A stretch of DNA of 64,000 nt from Streptosporangium sp. NBC_01756 (GTDB taxonomy: Bacteria; Actinomycetota; Actinomycetes; Streptosporangiales; Streptosporangiaceae). Under the pieces are notes generated by a model. It was not told where the DNA came from. It saw only the letters and a program-made list of their open reading frames with translations, and did no database searches. The DNA is taken from assembly GCF_035917975.1 (NCBI RefSeq), contig NZ_CP109130.1:682001-746000 (forward strand), written 5' to 3'. The position numbers and the translations under genes were made by a program. Of this stretch, positions 18,240-28,555 are shown in pieces. How positions within the stretch are numbered: position 1 is the first letter of the stretch; the number at the start of each line of letters is the position of its first letter.

Positions 18240-18262
18240 GCCTTTTCCCCCAAGAATGCGAA

Positions 18263-18294
18263 TGCGGCCCACAGCGTGATCGCTGTGGGCCGCA
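18263..18294 (-). terminator. Terminator after rplT
   Basis: A perfect 14-bp stem (18263-18276 with 18281-18294) with loop TGAT, 18 bases past the rplT stop. On the transcribed strand it is followed by a T-rich stretch (TTCGCATTCTTG). It closes the infC-rpmI-rplT operon. Confidence 0.8.
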
Positions 18295-18312
18295 CACTCG
18301 TCAGTGCCGGAT

Positions 18313-18696
18313 TCAGCCGGCGACCGGCGCGTTCACGTCGGCCGGGAGCGCCTTCTTGGCGGCCTCGACCAGCGTCGCGAACGTGGCGGCGTCATTGACC
18401 GCGAGGTCGGCGAGGATCTTGCGGTCGACCTCGATGGAGGCGAGCCGCAGACCCTGGATGAGCCGGTTGTACGTGATGCCGTTCTGGCGGGCAGCGGCAT
18501 TGATGCGCTGGATCCAGAGACGACGGAAGGTGCCCTTGCGGTCCTTACGGTCGCGGTAGGCGTAGGTCATCGAGTGGAGCATCTGCTCCTTGGCCTTGCG
18601 GTACAGCCTGGACCGCTGGCCCCGGTAGCCCTTCGCCCGCTCAAGAACGACCTTGCGCTTCTTCTTGGCGTTGATCGCCCGCTTCACGCGTGCCAT
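18313..18696 (-). CDS. rplT: 50S ribosomal protein L20
   Basis: Large-subunit ribosomal protein needed early in 50S assembly; in some bacteria it also represses its own operon. 127 residues, with the basic N-terminal helix [33 protein letters not shown] and the globular [25 protein letters not shown] core that identify L20. It is the last gene of infC-rpmI-rplT, 24 bp after rpmI, and is followed by a strong terminator. Confidence 0.98.
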   Translation of the reverse strand: MARVKRAINAKKKRKVVLERAKGYRGQRSRLYRKAKEQMLHSMTYAYRDRKDRKGTFRRLWIQRINAAARQNGITYNRLIQGLRLASIEVDRKILADLAVNDAATFATLVEAAKKALPADVNAPVAG

Positions 18697-18720
18697 GTGT
18701 ATCTATCTCCCCGGGGACCG

Positions 18721-18915
18721 TTACTTAGCGAGCAGCTTCTTGATCTTCTTGGCGTCGGCATCGGAGAGCACGACCTCGGGCTTGAGACGACGCGTCAAGG
18801 TGGACGACTTCCACTCGTTGTAATGCGCGCGGTTGGCGCGGCGGCGCTTGATCTTGCCCGTGCCGGTCAGCCGGAATCGCTTCTTCGCACCACTGTGCGT
18901 CTTCATCTTCGGCAT
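18721..18915 (-). CDS. rpmI: 50S ribosomal protein L35
   Basis: Small basic large-subunit protein, 64 residues, starting [31 protein letters not shown], the unmistakable L35 N-terminus. Middle gene of the conserved infC-rpmI-rplT operon. A hairpin (18986-19005) separates it from infC. Confidence 0.98.
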   Translation of the reverse strand: MPKMKTHSGAKKRFRLTGTGKIKRRRANRAHYNEWKSSTLTRRLKPEVVLSDADAKKIKKLLAK

Positions 18916-18985
18916 CTCAGCCGTCTCTCCCTCGATCGTGCCGATGTCCCGGGCCGGTAACCCAAGTCAAGGGCGTGCCTGACTG

Positions 18986-19005
18986 CGAGACCGGACCCGG
19001 TCTCG
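18986..19005 (-). other. Intercistronic hairpin between infC and rpmI
   Basis: CGAGACCG (18986-18993) pairs perfectly with CGGTCTCG (18998-19005) around a 4-base loop, in the 130-bp gap between infC and rpmI. It could stabilise or process the operon mRNA or tune expression of rpmI-rplT. There is no T run, so a full terminator is less likely. Confidence 0.5.
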
Positions 19006-19045
19006 GCTTAACCTCGCGACTACCTGATGCTTCAGGCTATGCGAG

Positions 19046-19681
19046 TCACTCCTGCGGAGCGGCCACCTCGTCGACGACGGGAGCCTCATCCTCCACGGGA
19101 GCCTGACCCTCCACGGGGTCCTCGTCTCGCCGCGCCTTGGCCGCTGCCTTCTCGGCCTTGGCCTCGGCCTTCTTCTTGTGCGGGCCGATCACCATGATCA
19201 TGTTTCGACCGTCCTGCTTCGGCTGGGACTCCACGAAGCCGAGCTCCGTGACGTCCTCGGCCAGCCGCTGCAGGAGCCGGAAACCCAGCTCGGGCCGGGA
19301 CTGCTCCCGCCCGCGGAACATGATCGTGACCTTGACCTTGTCTCCGGCCTTGAGGAACCGCACCACGTGACCCTTCTTGGTCTCGTAGTCGTGCGGGTCG
19401 ATCTTCGGTCGGAGCTTGATCTCCTTGATGATCGTGTACGCCTGGTTTCGCCGCGCCTCACGTGCCTTCATGGCGGACTCGTACTTGAACTTGCCGTAGT
19501 CCATGAGCTTGCACACGGGCGGGCGAGCCGTGGCCGCGACCTCAACGAGGTCGAGGTCGGACTCCTGAGCCAGCTTCAGAGCATCGCCGATGGAGACGAT
19601 GCCAACCTGTTCGCCGTTCGGGCCGACGAGGCGGACCTCGGGCACGCGAATACGGTCATTGATGCGGGGCTCGGCGCTGAT
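19046..19681 (-). CDS. infC: Translation initiation factor IF-3, probable ATC start
   Basis: Binds the 30S subunit, keeps subunits apart and checks start-codon choice. 211 residues from the chosen start: [20 protein letters not shown]-domain to about residue 80, linker, then the C-domain ([35 protein letters not shown]), and an acidic Ala/Glu-rich tail typical of actinobacteria. The perfect AGGAGG at 19686-19691 lies four bases before an ATC codon, and no ATG or GTG fits that site. IF-3 rejects non-standard starts, so an ATC start would let it repress itself, as the rare start of infC does in E. coli. A longer frame from 19822 is open but lacks such a ribosome site. Confidence 0.95.
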   Translation of the reverse strand: MSAEPRINDRIRVPEVRLVGPNGEQVGIVSIGDALKLAQESDLDLVEVAATARPPVCKLMDYGKFKYESAMKAREARRNQAYTIIKEIKLRPKIDPHDYETKKGHVVRFLKAGDKVKVTIMFRGREQSRPELGFRLLQRLAEDVTELGFVESQPKQDGRNMIMVIGPHKKKAEAKAEKAAAKARRDEDPVEGQAPVEDEAPVVDEVAAPQE

Positions 19682-19691
19682 GGGGCCTCCT
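19679..19691 (-). promoter_or_regulatory. Ribosome-binding site deciding the ATC start of infC
   Basis: Read on the minus strand: AGGAGG, CCCC, ATC. The ribosome site is complementary to the 16S tail over six bases and is the strongest in the vicinity. The first codon after it, in frame, is ATC at 19679-19681, where family alignment also puts the protein start. Confidence 0.8.
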
Positions 19692-19792
19692 AGGTTGCGA
19701 TCCGCCGCCGTCTTTGCGGGCGGCTGCCACATGCTCGATCGTGCCGGGAGGTCGCAGAACGCAGGCCGTTTCGGGGCCTGGATACACGAAAT

Positions 19793-19817
19793 GCCCCGCA
19801 CGTCGCGCATGCGGGGC
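19793..19817 (-). promoter_or_regulatory. Hairpin in the infC leader, possible attenuator
   Basis: GCCCCGCA (19793-19800) pairs perfectly with TGCGGGGC (19810-19817) across a 9-base loop, about 110 bases before the infC ribosome site. On the minus strand it is followed by ATTTCGTGT, a weak T-rich run, so it could act as a terminator-like attenuator. Leader control of infC operons is known in other bacteria; here it is inference. Confidence 0.45.
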
Positions 19818-20041
19818 CACATGAACCCATCAGCTTTTACACTGTGAGCTCCCCGGAATTACCCGGTGTGATCCTTGACCTGCCGGCCTCGCGGCCAGCC
19901 AGGTGGGAGGTGAACCTCCGCTTGCGCGTCCAGCAGGCACGCCGGACCGATCGAGTAGTTACATTACCACAACCACGCACGCTCACAGAATCATCCTTGC
20001 GGCATCCCCTGCGGTGCCACAGTTTCCTTACCGGGCACTCA

Positions 20042-20062
20042 ATATGCCGATGGTCGGTATAT
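20042..20062 (+). promoter_or_regulatory. Palindromic operator at the padR start, with embedded -10
   Basis: Arms ATATGCCGA (20042-20050) and TCGGTATAT (20054-20062) form an inverted repeat with a 3-base spacer and one mismatched pair. It ends nine bases before the padR ATG. The right arm supplies TATATA (20058-20063), a good -10 hexamer eight bases before the ATG, so a bound repressor would block its own promoter. Confidence 0.7.
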
Positions 20063-20071
20063 AAAGACGGT

Positions 20072-20437
20072 ATGAGCGATCGATCGATGCAGGAACCCAC
20101 GTTTCTGATCCTCACCGCCCTGGCCGCGGGGCCCCAGCACGGCTATGGGGTGATCACCGATGTCCAGGAGATCTCCGGTGGCCGGGTGCGCCTGCGTGCG
20201 GGCACCCTCTACGCCGCCCTCGACCGCCTCCAGTCGGAAGGACTCATCGCGGGCGACCGGGAGGAGGTGGTGGACGGGCGCGTCCGGCGCTACTACCGGC
20301 TGACCGGTGACGGAGTCACCCGCCTGGCCGCCGAGGCCGAACGATTGCGCCGGAACGCCGAGGCGGCCGCCACCCGGCTGCGCATCCGCCCGGCCGGCGG
20401 CATGTTCCGCCGGGGCCTGACCGGAGGTGCGGCGTGA
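20072..20437 (+). CDS. PadR-family transcriptional regulator
   Basis: Winged-helix repressor, 121 residues, beginning MSDRSMQEPTFLILTALAAGPQHGYGVITDVQEISGG; this and GTLYAALDRLQSEGLI plus RRYYRLTGDG are classic PadR signatures. A C-terminal helix (about 85-120) would dimerise. There is no clear ribosome site before the ATG, and a -10 element lies only eight bases away, so the mRNA may be leaderless. It overlaps the next gene by four bases (GTGA), so it very likely controls that membrane protein and itself. The inducing signal is unknown. Confidence 0.92.
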   Translation: MSDRSMQEPTFLILTALAAGPQHGYGVITDVQEISGGRVRLRAGTLYAALDRLQSEGLIAGDREEVVDGRVRRYYRLTGDGVTRLAAEAERLRRNAEAAATRLRIRPAGGMFRRGLTGGAA

Positions 20438-21399
20438 GCCCCCTTGAGGCCCGCTACCGCAGGCTCCTGGCCTGCTACCCCCGCGAACACCGGGCCCGTC
20501 ACGAGGAGGAGATGATCGGCGTACTGCTCGCCGCAGCCGGACCGGGCCGCGAGCACCCGGATCCACGTGAGGTGTTCGACGTGGTCAAAGGCGGGATCCT
20601 CATCCGCCTCCAGCGCTCCCTCGGCCCCGAGGCCGCCGCGCACTGGCGCGACGCGCTGAACGTCGCCGCGATCGTCGCCCCGCTCCACCTGCTCGTCCTG
20701 TCGCTCGGCAGCTCAGCGCCGGTCCTGTGGCCGGGCACCTGGGAGCCGGTGGGCTTTCTCCAGGCCGTACTCGTCGTGGTGCGGCTGCTGCCCTACCCGT
20801 TGATCCTCGGCCTGGCGCTACGGGGCTCACGCTGGGCGGCCGCCGGTGCCTGGATCTGGGCGGCGGCGGAGAGCGCCGTCTCCACCGTGTCGACCATGGA
20901 GATCATGAAGCACCTGGGACCGGACGCCCCTTCGGTGCACCCGTTGACCCCCGGCGGCGTGGCCTTCCAGGCCGTCCCCGGCTGTGTCGTCGCCCTCCTG
21001 CTGACCCTGGCGCCTCGGCCGGCCGAGGGAGCGGCGCTGATCGGCCACCGGCGGCTGCTCCACTGGAGCGTCGCCGCGGTCCTGTCGCTCGCCGCCCTCA
21101 ACGTCATCACCTACCTCCTCCCGCCCGACGGCCCGGACGGGCTCAGGGTCGACCTGATCCTGATCGCGATGGCCTGTGGCGTGGCCAGCCGGACCCCCGT
21201 CGGCCGCCGCGCCATCCTGCTCATGGTCCCGATACTCGCATCGCTCTACGCCGTGGGACTGCTGGCCGGGCCGCTCAGGGACGCATGGCCGCACTACCTG
21301 CTGCAGACGCTCCTCGTGGCCGTGTTCTTCACCGTGGCCAGACGAGGTTTCCGGCCCTACGGCAGCGGGACGGTCAGCTCGCCGGAGCGGCTCGGCTGA
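20434..21399 (+). CDS. PadR-associated membrane protein of unknown function
   Basis: 321 residues. A soluble N-terminal segment of about 65 residues contains YRRLLACYPREHRARHEEEM, a prefix often found on membrane proteins encoded next to PadR regulators. About eight hydrophobic segments follow (for example ALNVAAIVAPLHLLVLSLG and YLLQTLLVAVFFTVA). There are no transporter motifs I recognise. The GTG start overlaps padR by four bases. The 3' end overlaps the convergent aroE by 26 bp. It is probably the regulated target of PadR and may take part in envelope-stress or drug responses, but that is a guess from context. Confidence 0.8.
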   Translation: MSPLEARYRRLLACYPREHRARHEEEMIGVLLAAAGPGREHPDPREVFDVVKGGILIRLQRSLGPEAAAHWRDALNVAAIVAPLHLLVLSLGSSAPVLWPGTWEPVGFLQAVLVVVRLLPYPLILGLALRGSRWAAAGAWIWAAAESAVSTVSTMEIMKHLGPDAPSVHPLTPGGVAFQAVPGCVVALLLTLAPRPAEGAALIGHRRLLHWSVAAVLSLAALNVITYLLPPDGPDGLRVDLILIAMACGVASRTPVGRRAILLMVPILASLYAVGLLAGPLRDAWPHYLLQTLLVAVFFTVARRGFRPYGSGTVSSPERLG

Positions 21400-22201
21400 C
21401 GATCGCGGTCTTGCCCGCGGCGCGCATCGCCTCCACCGGCACGTCGGTCCGGCCGGTCATCATCTCGACCTGCCGGACCGCCTGGTGCAGGAGCATGGGG
21501 AAGCCGCCGATCGTGGTGCCGCCCCGCGCCGCCACCGCCGAGGCCAGCCGAGTGGGCCACGGCGCGTAGACGACGTCGAAGAGCGCGGGCACCCCGGCCA
21601 CCAGGTCGGCGAGACCGTCGGCGGCTCCGGCGGGCAGGGTCGAGACGACCAGGTCCACGTCCAGAACGATGTCGATCTTGTCGAAGGTCTGCACCGTCAG
21701 GGCCGTACCCAGCCGCTCCGCCACCTCGGCGGTCTCCCCTGCCCTGGCACGGTCCCGGACCACCAGGGTCGCCTCGTCCAGGCCCATCTCGTGCAGCGCG
21801 GCGAGCGCGGAGGCCGCCGTCGCCCCTCCGCCGAGGATCGTCGCCGCCCGGGGCGGGGCCACGCCCGCTTCGGTGAGCGCCTGGACGATGCCGTGGACGT
21901 CGGTGTTGTCACCGTGGCGGGCGCCGCCCGAGAAGACGACCGTGTTGGCCCCGCCGACCCGCAGCGCGAGCTCGGAGACCGTGTCGAGCAGCGGGAGCAC
22001 GGCCCTTTTGAGCGGCATGGTCAGCGACAGGCCCGCCCACTCGGGACCGAGGCCGCCGATGAGGCCGGGCAGCCCGGCCTCATCGCATTCGATCGCCTCG
22101 TAACGCCAGTCGTGCAGGCCCATGCCCTCATAGGCGGCGCGGTGCAGGGAGGGCGAGAGCGAGTGGGCGATGGGCGACCCGAGCACCGCCGCCCGCATCA
22201 T
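21374..22201 (-). CDS. aroE: Shikimate dehydrogenase
   Basis: NADPH-dependent reduction of 3-dehydroshikimate to shikimate in the aromatic amino acid pathway. 275 residues: SLSPSLHRAAYEGMGL binds shikimate near the N-terminus, LTMPLK contains the catalytic lysine, GANTVV and GDNTD carry the conserved Asn and Asp, and GGGATAASALAAL is the nucleotide loop. Two adjacent ATG codons overlap the mltG stop by four or one base. Its tail overlaps the convergent membrane-protein gene by 26 bp. Last gene of the alaS-ruvX-mltG-aroE run. Confidence 0.94.
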   Translation of the reverse strand: MMRAAVLGSPIAHSLSPSLHRAAYEGMGLHDWRYEAIECDEAGLPGLIGGLGPEWAGLSLTMPLKRAVLPLLDTVSELALRVGGANTVVFSGGARHGDNTDVHGIVQALTEAGVAPPRAATILGGGATAASALAALHEMGLDEATLVVRDRARAGETAEVAERLGTALTVQTFDKIDIVLDVDLVVSTLPAGAADGLADLVAGVPALFDVVYAPWPTRLASAVAARGGTTIGGFPMLLHQAVRQVEMMTGRTDVPVEAMRAAGKTAIVSRAAPAS

Positions 22202-23364
22202 CCGCCTGCCCGGTTCTTCTCGAACTCCGCCTTGAGCCTGAAGAACTCGGCCTCGGAGGAGGTGAACTTGGTGATGCCGCGCTTGGGGTCGGTCGTGACG
22301 AACCAGATCCAGTCGCCCTTGGTCGGGTTCAGCGCCGCCTGGATGGCGTGGTCACCGGGGTTGGAGATCGGACCCGGAGGCAGACCGAACCGCTCATAGG
22401 TGTTGTAGGGCGAGGTGCTCTCGAGATCCGCGTTGGACGCCGCGATGCCGTACTTGTTCAGCCCGTACATCACCGTGCTGTCCATCTCCAGCTTGCGCTC
22501 GGGGTCGCCGTCGAGGCGGTTGTAGATGGCGCGCGCCACCTTGCCCATGTCCTCGACGCTGCCGGACTCGGCCTGGACGATGCTGGCGATCGTCATGATC
22601 TCGTGCGGGGTGTGGCCGAGGGCCTTGGCCTCCTTCACGAGGTCGTCCTTCTCGGCGGTCTGGTGGAACCGTTCGACCATCGCGGCCAGGATGTCGGCGG
22701 CCGTCATCTTGGGGGTGATCTCGTAGGTCGCGGGGAAGGCGTAGCCCTCCAGCCTGCGCTTGGCGTAGGAGGGCAGGTCCAGCGCCTCGACGTCCTTGGC
22801 GGCCCGCTGGAACTCCTTGAGCGGTCTGCCGGTCTGCTCGGCGAGCTGCACCAGGGTGGCGGACAGGCGCAGGCCCTCCTTGAGGGTCACCCTCTCCAGG
22901 AGCCGCTTGGCCGGATCGAGCAGGGTGACGGCGGTGGCGGCGGACATCTGCTTGCGCATGGTGTATTCGCCGGGCTGCAGGGAGCCGCTCTTGTCGGCGT
23001 CGGCGACCGCGTTGACGAACGCCTTCGCGCTCTTGACCACGCCCTGCTCTTGCAGGGTCTGCGCCACGTCCGAGGCGTTCTGCCCGTCCTTGATCTCCAC
23101 GACGACCTCGCCGGTGCCCTGCCCGGTGTAGTCCTCGACGGTCATCGTGTCGCGCAGCCAGGTGTAGCCGTAGAAGCCGCCGGCGCCGATGCCGCCCAGC
23201 AGGACGATCACGGCGAGCATCGGGGCGAGGAAACCGCCCCGGTTGCGGCGGCGGCGCCGACGGCGACCGCGCTTGTTGCCGGAGCCCGGAGATGTGCGTG
23301 ATCTGCGCCGTGACCGACCGTCATCGTCGTCGGCGACCAGGAAGTCCATATCGAGATCGCTCAT
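22198..23364 (-). CDS. mltG: Endolytic murein transglycosylase MltG, copy 1
   Basis: Membrane-bound enzyme that cuts nascent peptidoglycan glycan chains. 388 residues: an acidic then very Arg-rich cytoplasmic N-terminus (about 1-45), one membrane segment (FLAPMLAVIVLLGGIGAGGFYGY), a LysM-like region, and the YceG catalytic domain with IASIVQAESG (catalytic Glu), VARAIYNRL, DSTVMYGLNKYG, SPYNTYERFGLPPGPISNPG and DWIWFVTTD. I chose the ATG at 23364 (MSDLDMDFLV); a TTG five codons earlier is possible. A paralogue lies immediately upstream, separated by 163 bp with a hairpin. Confidence 0.93.
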   Translation of the reverse strand: MSDLDMDFLVADDDDGRSRRRSRTSPGSGNKRGRRRRRRRNRGGFLAPMLAVIVLLGGIGAGGFYGYTWLRDTMTVEDYTGQGTGEVVVEIKDGQNASDVAQTLQEQGVVKSAKAFVNAVADADKSGSLQPGEYTMRKQMSAATAVTLLDPAKRLLERVTLKEGLRLSATLVQLAEQTGRPLKEFQRAAKDVEALDLPSYAKRRLEGYAFPATYEITPKMTAADILAAMVERFHQTAEKDDLVKEAKALGHTPHEIMTIASIVQAESGSVEDMGKVARAIYNRLDGDPERKLEMDSTVMYGLNKYGIAASNADLESTSPYNTYERFGLPPGPISNPGDHAIQAALNPTKGDWIWFVTTDPKRGITKFTSSEAEFFRLKAEFEKNRAGG

Positions 23365-23498
23365 AGCTTCGCCGGCCAATCTCCCGTCAGGGACGGCCTG
23401 GCGTCAAGGGGGTATGCCAAACCGAGGGGGGGCACCAGGCCGGACGTCCCGGTCGACCGGGCACCTTCTCCCGACCTTCCGGTGCGGGTCGCCGCGCG

Positions 23499-23523
23499 CG
23501 GCGGAACCGGGGGCGTTCCGCCG
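23499..23523 (-). terminator. Hairpin after the second mltG
   Basis: A perfect 9-bp stem (23499-23507 with 23515-23523) around a 7-base loop, five bases past the stop of mltG copy 2 and upstream of mltG copy 1. It may end transcription or only slow it; with no T run, partial readthrough is likely. Confidence 0.5.
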
Positions 23524-23527
23524 TGCA

Positions 23528-24565
23528 TCACCGCGTCCCGAGGTATCTGTTCAGCTCTTCCCTGTATCTCACGAACTCACTCTCTTTATCAGTGAATTTC
23601 GTGATTCTATGCTCCGGATCGGTTGTGACAAACCAGAGCCAATCACCTTGATCTGGATGGAGAGCTGCCCGCAACGCCTTCTCTCCTGGATTCGCGATGG
23701 GGCCGGGCGGCAAGCCCGGCCTCAGATAGGTGTTGTACGGCGACTTCACTCTGGTGTCCTTCTCCGTCACCTTGAGGCTTCTGCGCTTCTGCGCGTAGAG
23801 CACCGTGGTGTCGAGTTGGAGGGGCATCCGCGCCCTGATCCGGTTGTAGATCACTCTAGCGATCTTCGGATAGTCGGAGTCCCTTCCGCCCTCGGCCTGG
23901 AGGATGCTCGCCACCGTGACGACCTCCAGGGGCGTCAGTCGCACCTTCGCCGCCTTCTCCTCAAGGTCGAGCTCGCCGGCCGCGTGTCTGTAACGTTCCA
24001 CCATGGCCGCGAGCACCTCTGCCGGCGCCATGTCCGGCTCCACCTCATAGGTGGCGGGAAAGAGGAAACCCTCGGCGCTCTCGGCGTAGGCGGGCAGGTC
24101 GAGCTCCTGACGGTCCGCGGTGGCCTTCGCGAACTCGGCCCGCCGCATCCCGGTGCCGGTGGCGACCTTGTCGAGCAGCTCGGTCAGACGCAGTCCCTCC
24201 GGGATGGTCACCCGGCGCACCACCCGCGACTCCGGCGCGACCAGCAGCTTGAGGGCGGCGGCGGCCGACATGCCCTTGCGGAGCTTGAAATAGCCCGGCC
24301 GCAGACTTTTCCCTTTGGCCTGCTCCTCGGTCACCCGGACGAACGACCTGGCGCTCGCCACCACCCCCGCGTCGGCGAGGACCGAGGCGATCTCACGAGC
24401 GGTGGCACCTTCGTCGATCTTGACGGTGACCGTACCCGAACCTGCTCCCTCGAAGTCGGCAGGCATCATATAAGGCTTGACCAGCACATATCCACCGACG
24501 CCCAGCGTCGTGGCGACAACGGCCGTGCCACCCGCCAGCAGCAACAGAGGCCGCAGGCGGCTCAC
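23528..24565 (-). CDS. Endolytic murein transglycosylase MltG paralogue, copy 2
   Basis: 345 residues with the same layout as copy 1 but a short cytoplasmic tail: membrane segment LRPLLLLAGGTAVVATTLGVGGYVLV, then the YceG domain with IPEGLRLTELL, FLFPATYEV, VASILQAEGG (catalytic Glu kept), IARVIYNRI, DTTVLYA and SPYNTYLRPGLPPGPIANPG. The sequence differs throughout, so this is not a recent duplicate. The GTG start overlaps ruvX by four bases. Both copies look enzymatically competent. The C-terminus is rich in Lys/Asp/Arg and AT-richer than its surroundings (23530-23700). Confidence 0.9.
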   Translation of the reverse strand: MSRLRPLLLLAGGTAVVATTLGVGGYVLVKPYMMPADFEGAGSGTVTVKIDEGATAREIASVLADAGVVASARSFVRVTEEQAKGKSLRPGYFKLRKGMSAAAALKLLVAPESRVVRRVTIPEGLRLTELLDKVATGTGMRRAEFAKATADRQELDLPAYAESAEGFLFPATYEVEPDMAPAEVLAAMVERYRHAAGELDLEEKAAKVRLTPLEVVTVASILQAEGGRDSDYPKIARVIYNRIRARMPLQLDTTVLYAQKRRSLKVTEKDTRVKSPYNTYLRPGLPPGPIANPGEKALRAALHPDQGDWLWFVTTDPEHRITKFTDKESEFVRYREELNRYLGTR

Positions 24566-25065
24566 CGAGCAGCCCGGCCACTCGATTCTCCCCCGGACTG
24601 CCCGCCCGGTGGTCCGACCGGGCCGCCCGGCGGCAGGCCCGTGGCGCGCTCGGCGTCCAGGGCGGCCTGGAGCAGCACGATGGCCGCCGCCTGGTCCACC
24701 ACACCGCGCTGGTTCCTGGCTTTCACCCCGCTGGCCCGCAGGCCCTGCTGGGCGGTGACCGTGGTCAGCCGCTCGTCGAACAGCCGCACCGGGACGGGTG
24801 TGAGCCGCAGGGCGATCCGGGTCGCGAAGGCGCGGGCGGCCTCGGCCGCCGGTCCCTCACGACCGGACAGCGAGGTCGGCAGGCCGACCACGATCTCGAT
24901 GACCTCGTACTCTTCCGCGATCTCCGCGAGCCGGTCCAGATCACCCTTACCGCGCCGTACGGTCTCCACCGGCGTGGCCAGCAGCCCCGAAGGATCGCTG
25001 CGGGCCACACCGATACGGACCGATCCGACATCGACGCCCAGCCGAATACCGTTTCTCATCATCAT
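24562..25065 (-). CDS. ruvX: Putative pre-16S rRNA nuclease / Holliday-junction resolvase-like protein
   Basis: YqgF family RNase H fold protein; the E. coli homologue is essential and finishes 16S rRNA 5' ends. 167 residues: RLGVDVGSVRIGVA (first catalytic Asp), IVVGLPTSLSG, FDERLTTVTAQ (catalytic Glu) and VVDQAAAIVLLQ (last Asp). The extra C-terminal tail (about 135-167) is Gly/Pro-rich. Three ATG codons in a row follow GGAGG; I take the first. It lies 40 bp after alaS and overlaps mltG copy 2, a common order in actinobacteria. Confidence 0.92.
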   Translation of the reverse strand: MMMRNGIRLGVDVGSVRIGVARSDPSGLLATPVETVRRGKGDLDRLAEIAEEYEVIEIVVGLPTSLSGREGPAAEAARAFATRIALRLTPVPVRLFDERLTTVTAQQGLRASGVKARNQRGVVDQAAAIVLLQAALDAERATGLPPGGPVGPPGGQSGGESSGRAAR

Positions 25066-25105
25066 CTCCGCCTCCGAGCCGTGTCCGACTCGCAGACGTC
25101 CGCCG

Positions 25106-27778
<2,673 letters not shown>

Positions 27779-27779
27779 G

Positions 27780-28034
27780 TCAGCGGCCATCCTTTACGTC
27801 GTAGTGGTACGTGTTCTCAACAGTGTCGAGCCCGAACCTGGATCGCAACTCGGTTTCCCGCTTGGCCGCACCCTCCAGGGTGTCGCCCGCGAACTCCCTC
27901 ATCTGCTCCAGGACGCCGGTGGCGTTCTGCACGGCGCGGCGGGCCAGATGGTTCGGATGCAGTGCTTGCAGCTTACGCATCACCCAGACCGCGCCGAACG
28001 CGCCCAGGGACATGTAGAACAGCCGCCGGATCAT
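27780..28034 (-). CDS. Small membrane-anchored protein upstream of alaS (DUF6167-like)
   Basis: 84 residues with one N-terminal hydrophobic segment ([15 protein letters not shown]) and an amphipathic, charged remainder. It resembles small proteins found between alaS and a DUF948 protein in other actinobacteria, probably the family called DUF6167. The function is unknown. Its ATG overlaps the DUF948 stop by four bases, and its own stop is one base from the alaS start, so all three are translated together. Confidence 0.8.
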   Translation of the reverse strand: MIRRLFYMSLGAFGAVWVMRKLQALHPNHLARRAVQNATGVLEQMREFAGDTLEGAAKRETELRSRFGLDTVENTYHYDVKDGR

Positions 28035-28417
28035 CGCCGCCGCCTCTCCAGCATCCGCGGGTTGGACCTGCCGCGGACGCGCAGCGCCTGCCGGATGCCG
28101 TGGCTCAGTGCCGCGAGCTTGATCAGCGGTCCGGTGACCAGGGTCTGGGTGACGTCACTGACCTTGGCGACGTGCCCGCTGACCTGTTTGACGTCCATGG
28201 CGATGGCCTCGACGGCGACGAGCTGGCGATTGGCCTCGCCGACGGCGATCGTGGCGTCCTCCAGCAGCGGCACGACGCGCTCGCTCAGCTCCGAGACCAT
28301 CTTGGTCGTCTCGGTGAGCAGCCGTGCCAGCTTGACCAGGACCACAGCCAGAAAGCAGACCAGGATCGCCCACGCCATGGCCACGATCAGTCCGGCGACC
28401 TCTCCCGCGCTAAGCAT
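28031..28417 (-). CDS. DUF948 membrane-anchored coiled-coil protein
   Basis: 128 residues: one membrane helix (VAGLIVAMAWAILVCFLAVVLVKLARL) followed by a heptad-like helical stretch (about 35-95) typical of DUF948, and a basic tail. No enzymatic motif. It precedes the small membrane protein and alaS with 4-base overlaps. DUF948 proteins are general envelope proteins of unknown role; conserved linkage with alaS is the main information. Confidence 0.85.
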   Translation of the reverse strand: MLSAGEVAGLIVAMAWAILVCFLAVVLVKLARLLTETTKMVSELSERVVPLLEDATIAVGEANRQLVAVEAIAMDVKQVSGHVAKVSDVTQTLVTGPLIKLAALSHGIRQALRVRGRSNPRMLERRRR

Positions 28418-28555
28418 GCGCCGCCCCTCCTACTCAACCTCGCTGGAACGGCAAGACCCTATCGCGTCTTGTCCCTCTCTCCTGGCACGCCTTCTCATAA
28501 CAGGCCGCCTCCTGACCGGTTCCCGCGCCGCCGTACGCCGCCCGCCGCCGGATGG

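Larger units (their letters stand above)
19682..20071. other. 390-bp divergent region: infC leader and PadR promoter
   Basis: No gene is supported here. The half near infC is its untranslated leader, with a hairpin at 19793-19817 and the ribosome site at 19686-19691. The far half carries the PadR operator at 20042-20062. The middle holds A/T-richer stretches (for example around 19960-20000) where promoters for both directions probably lie, but I cannot name -35 and -10 boxes with confidence. Confidence 0.6.
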
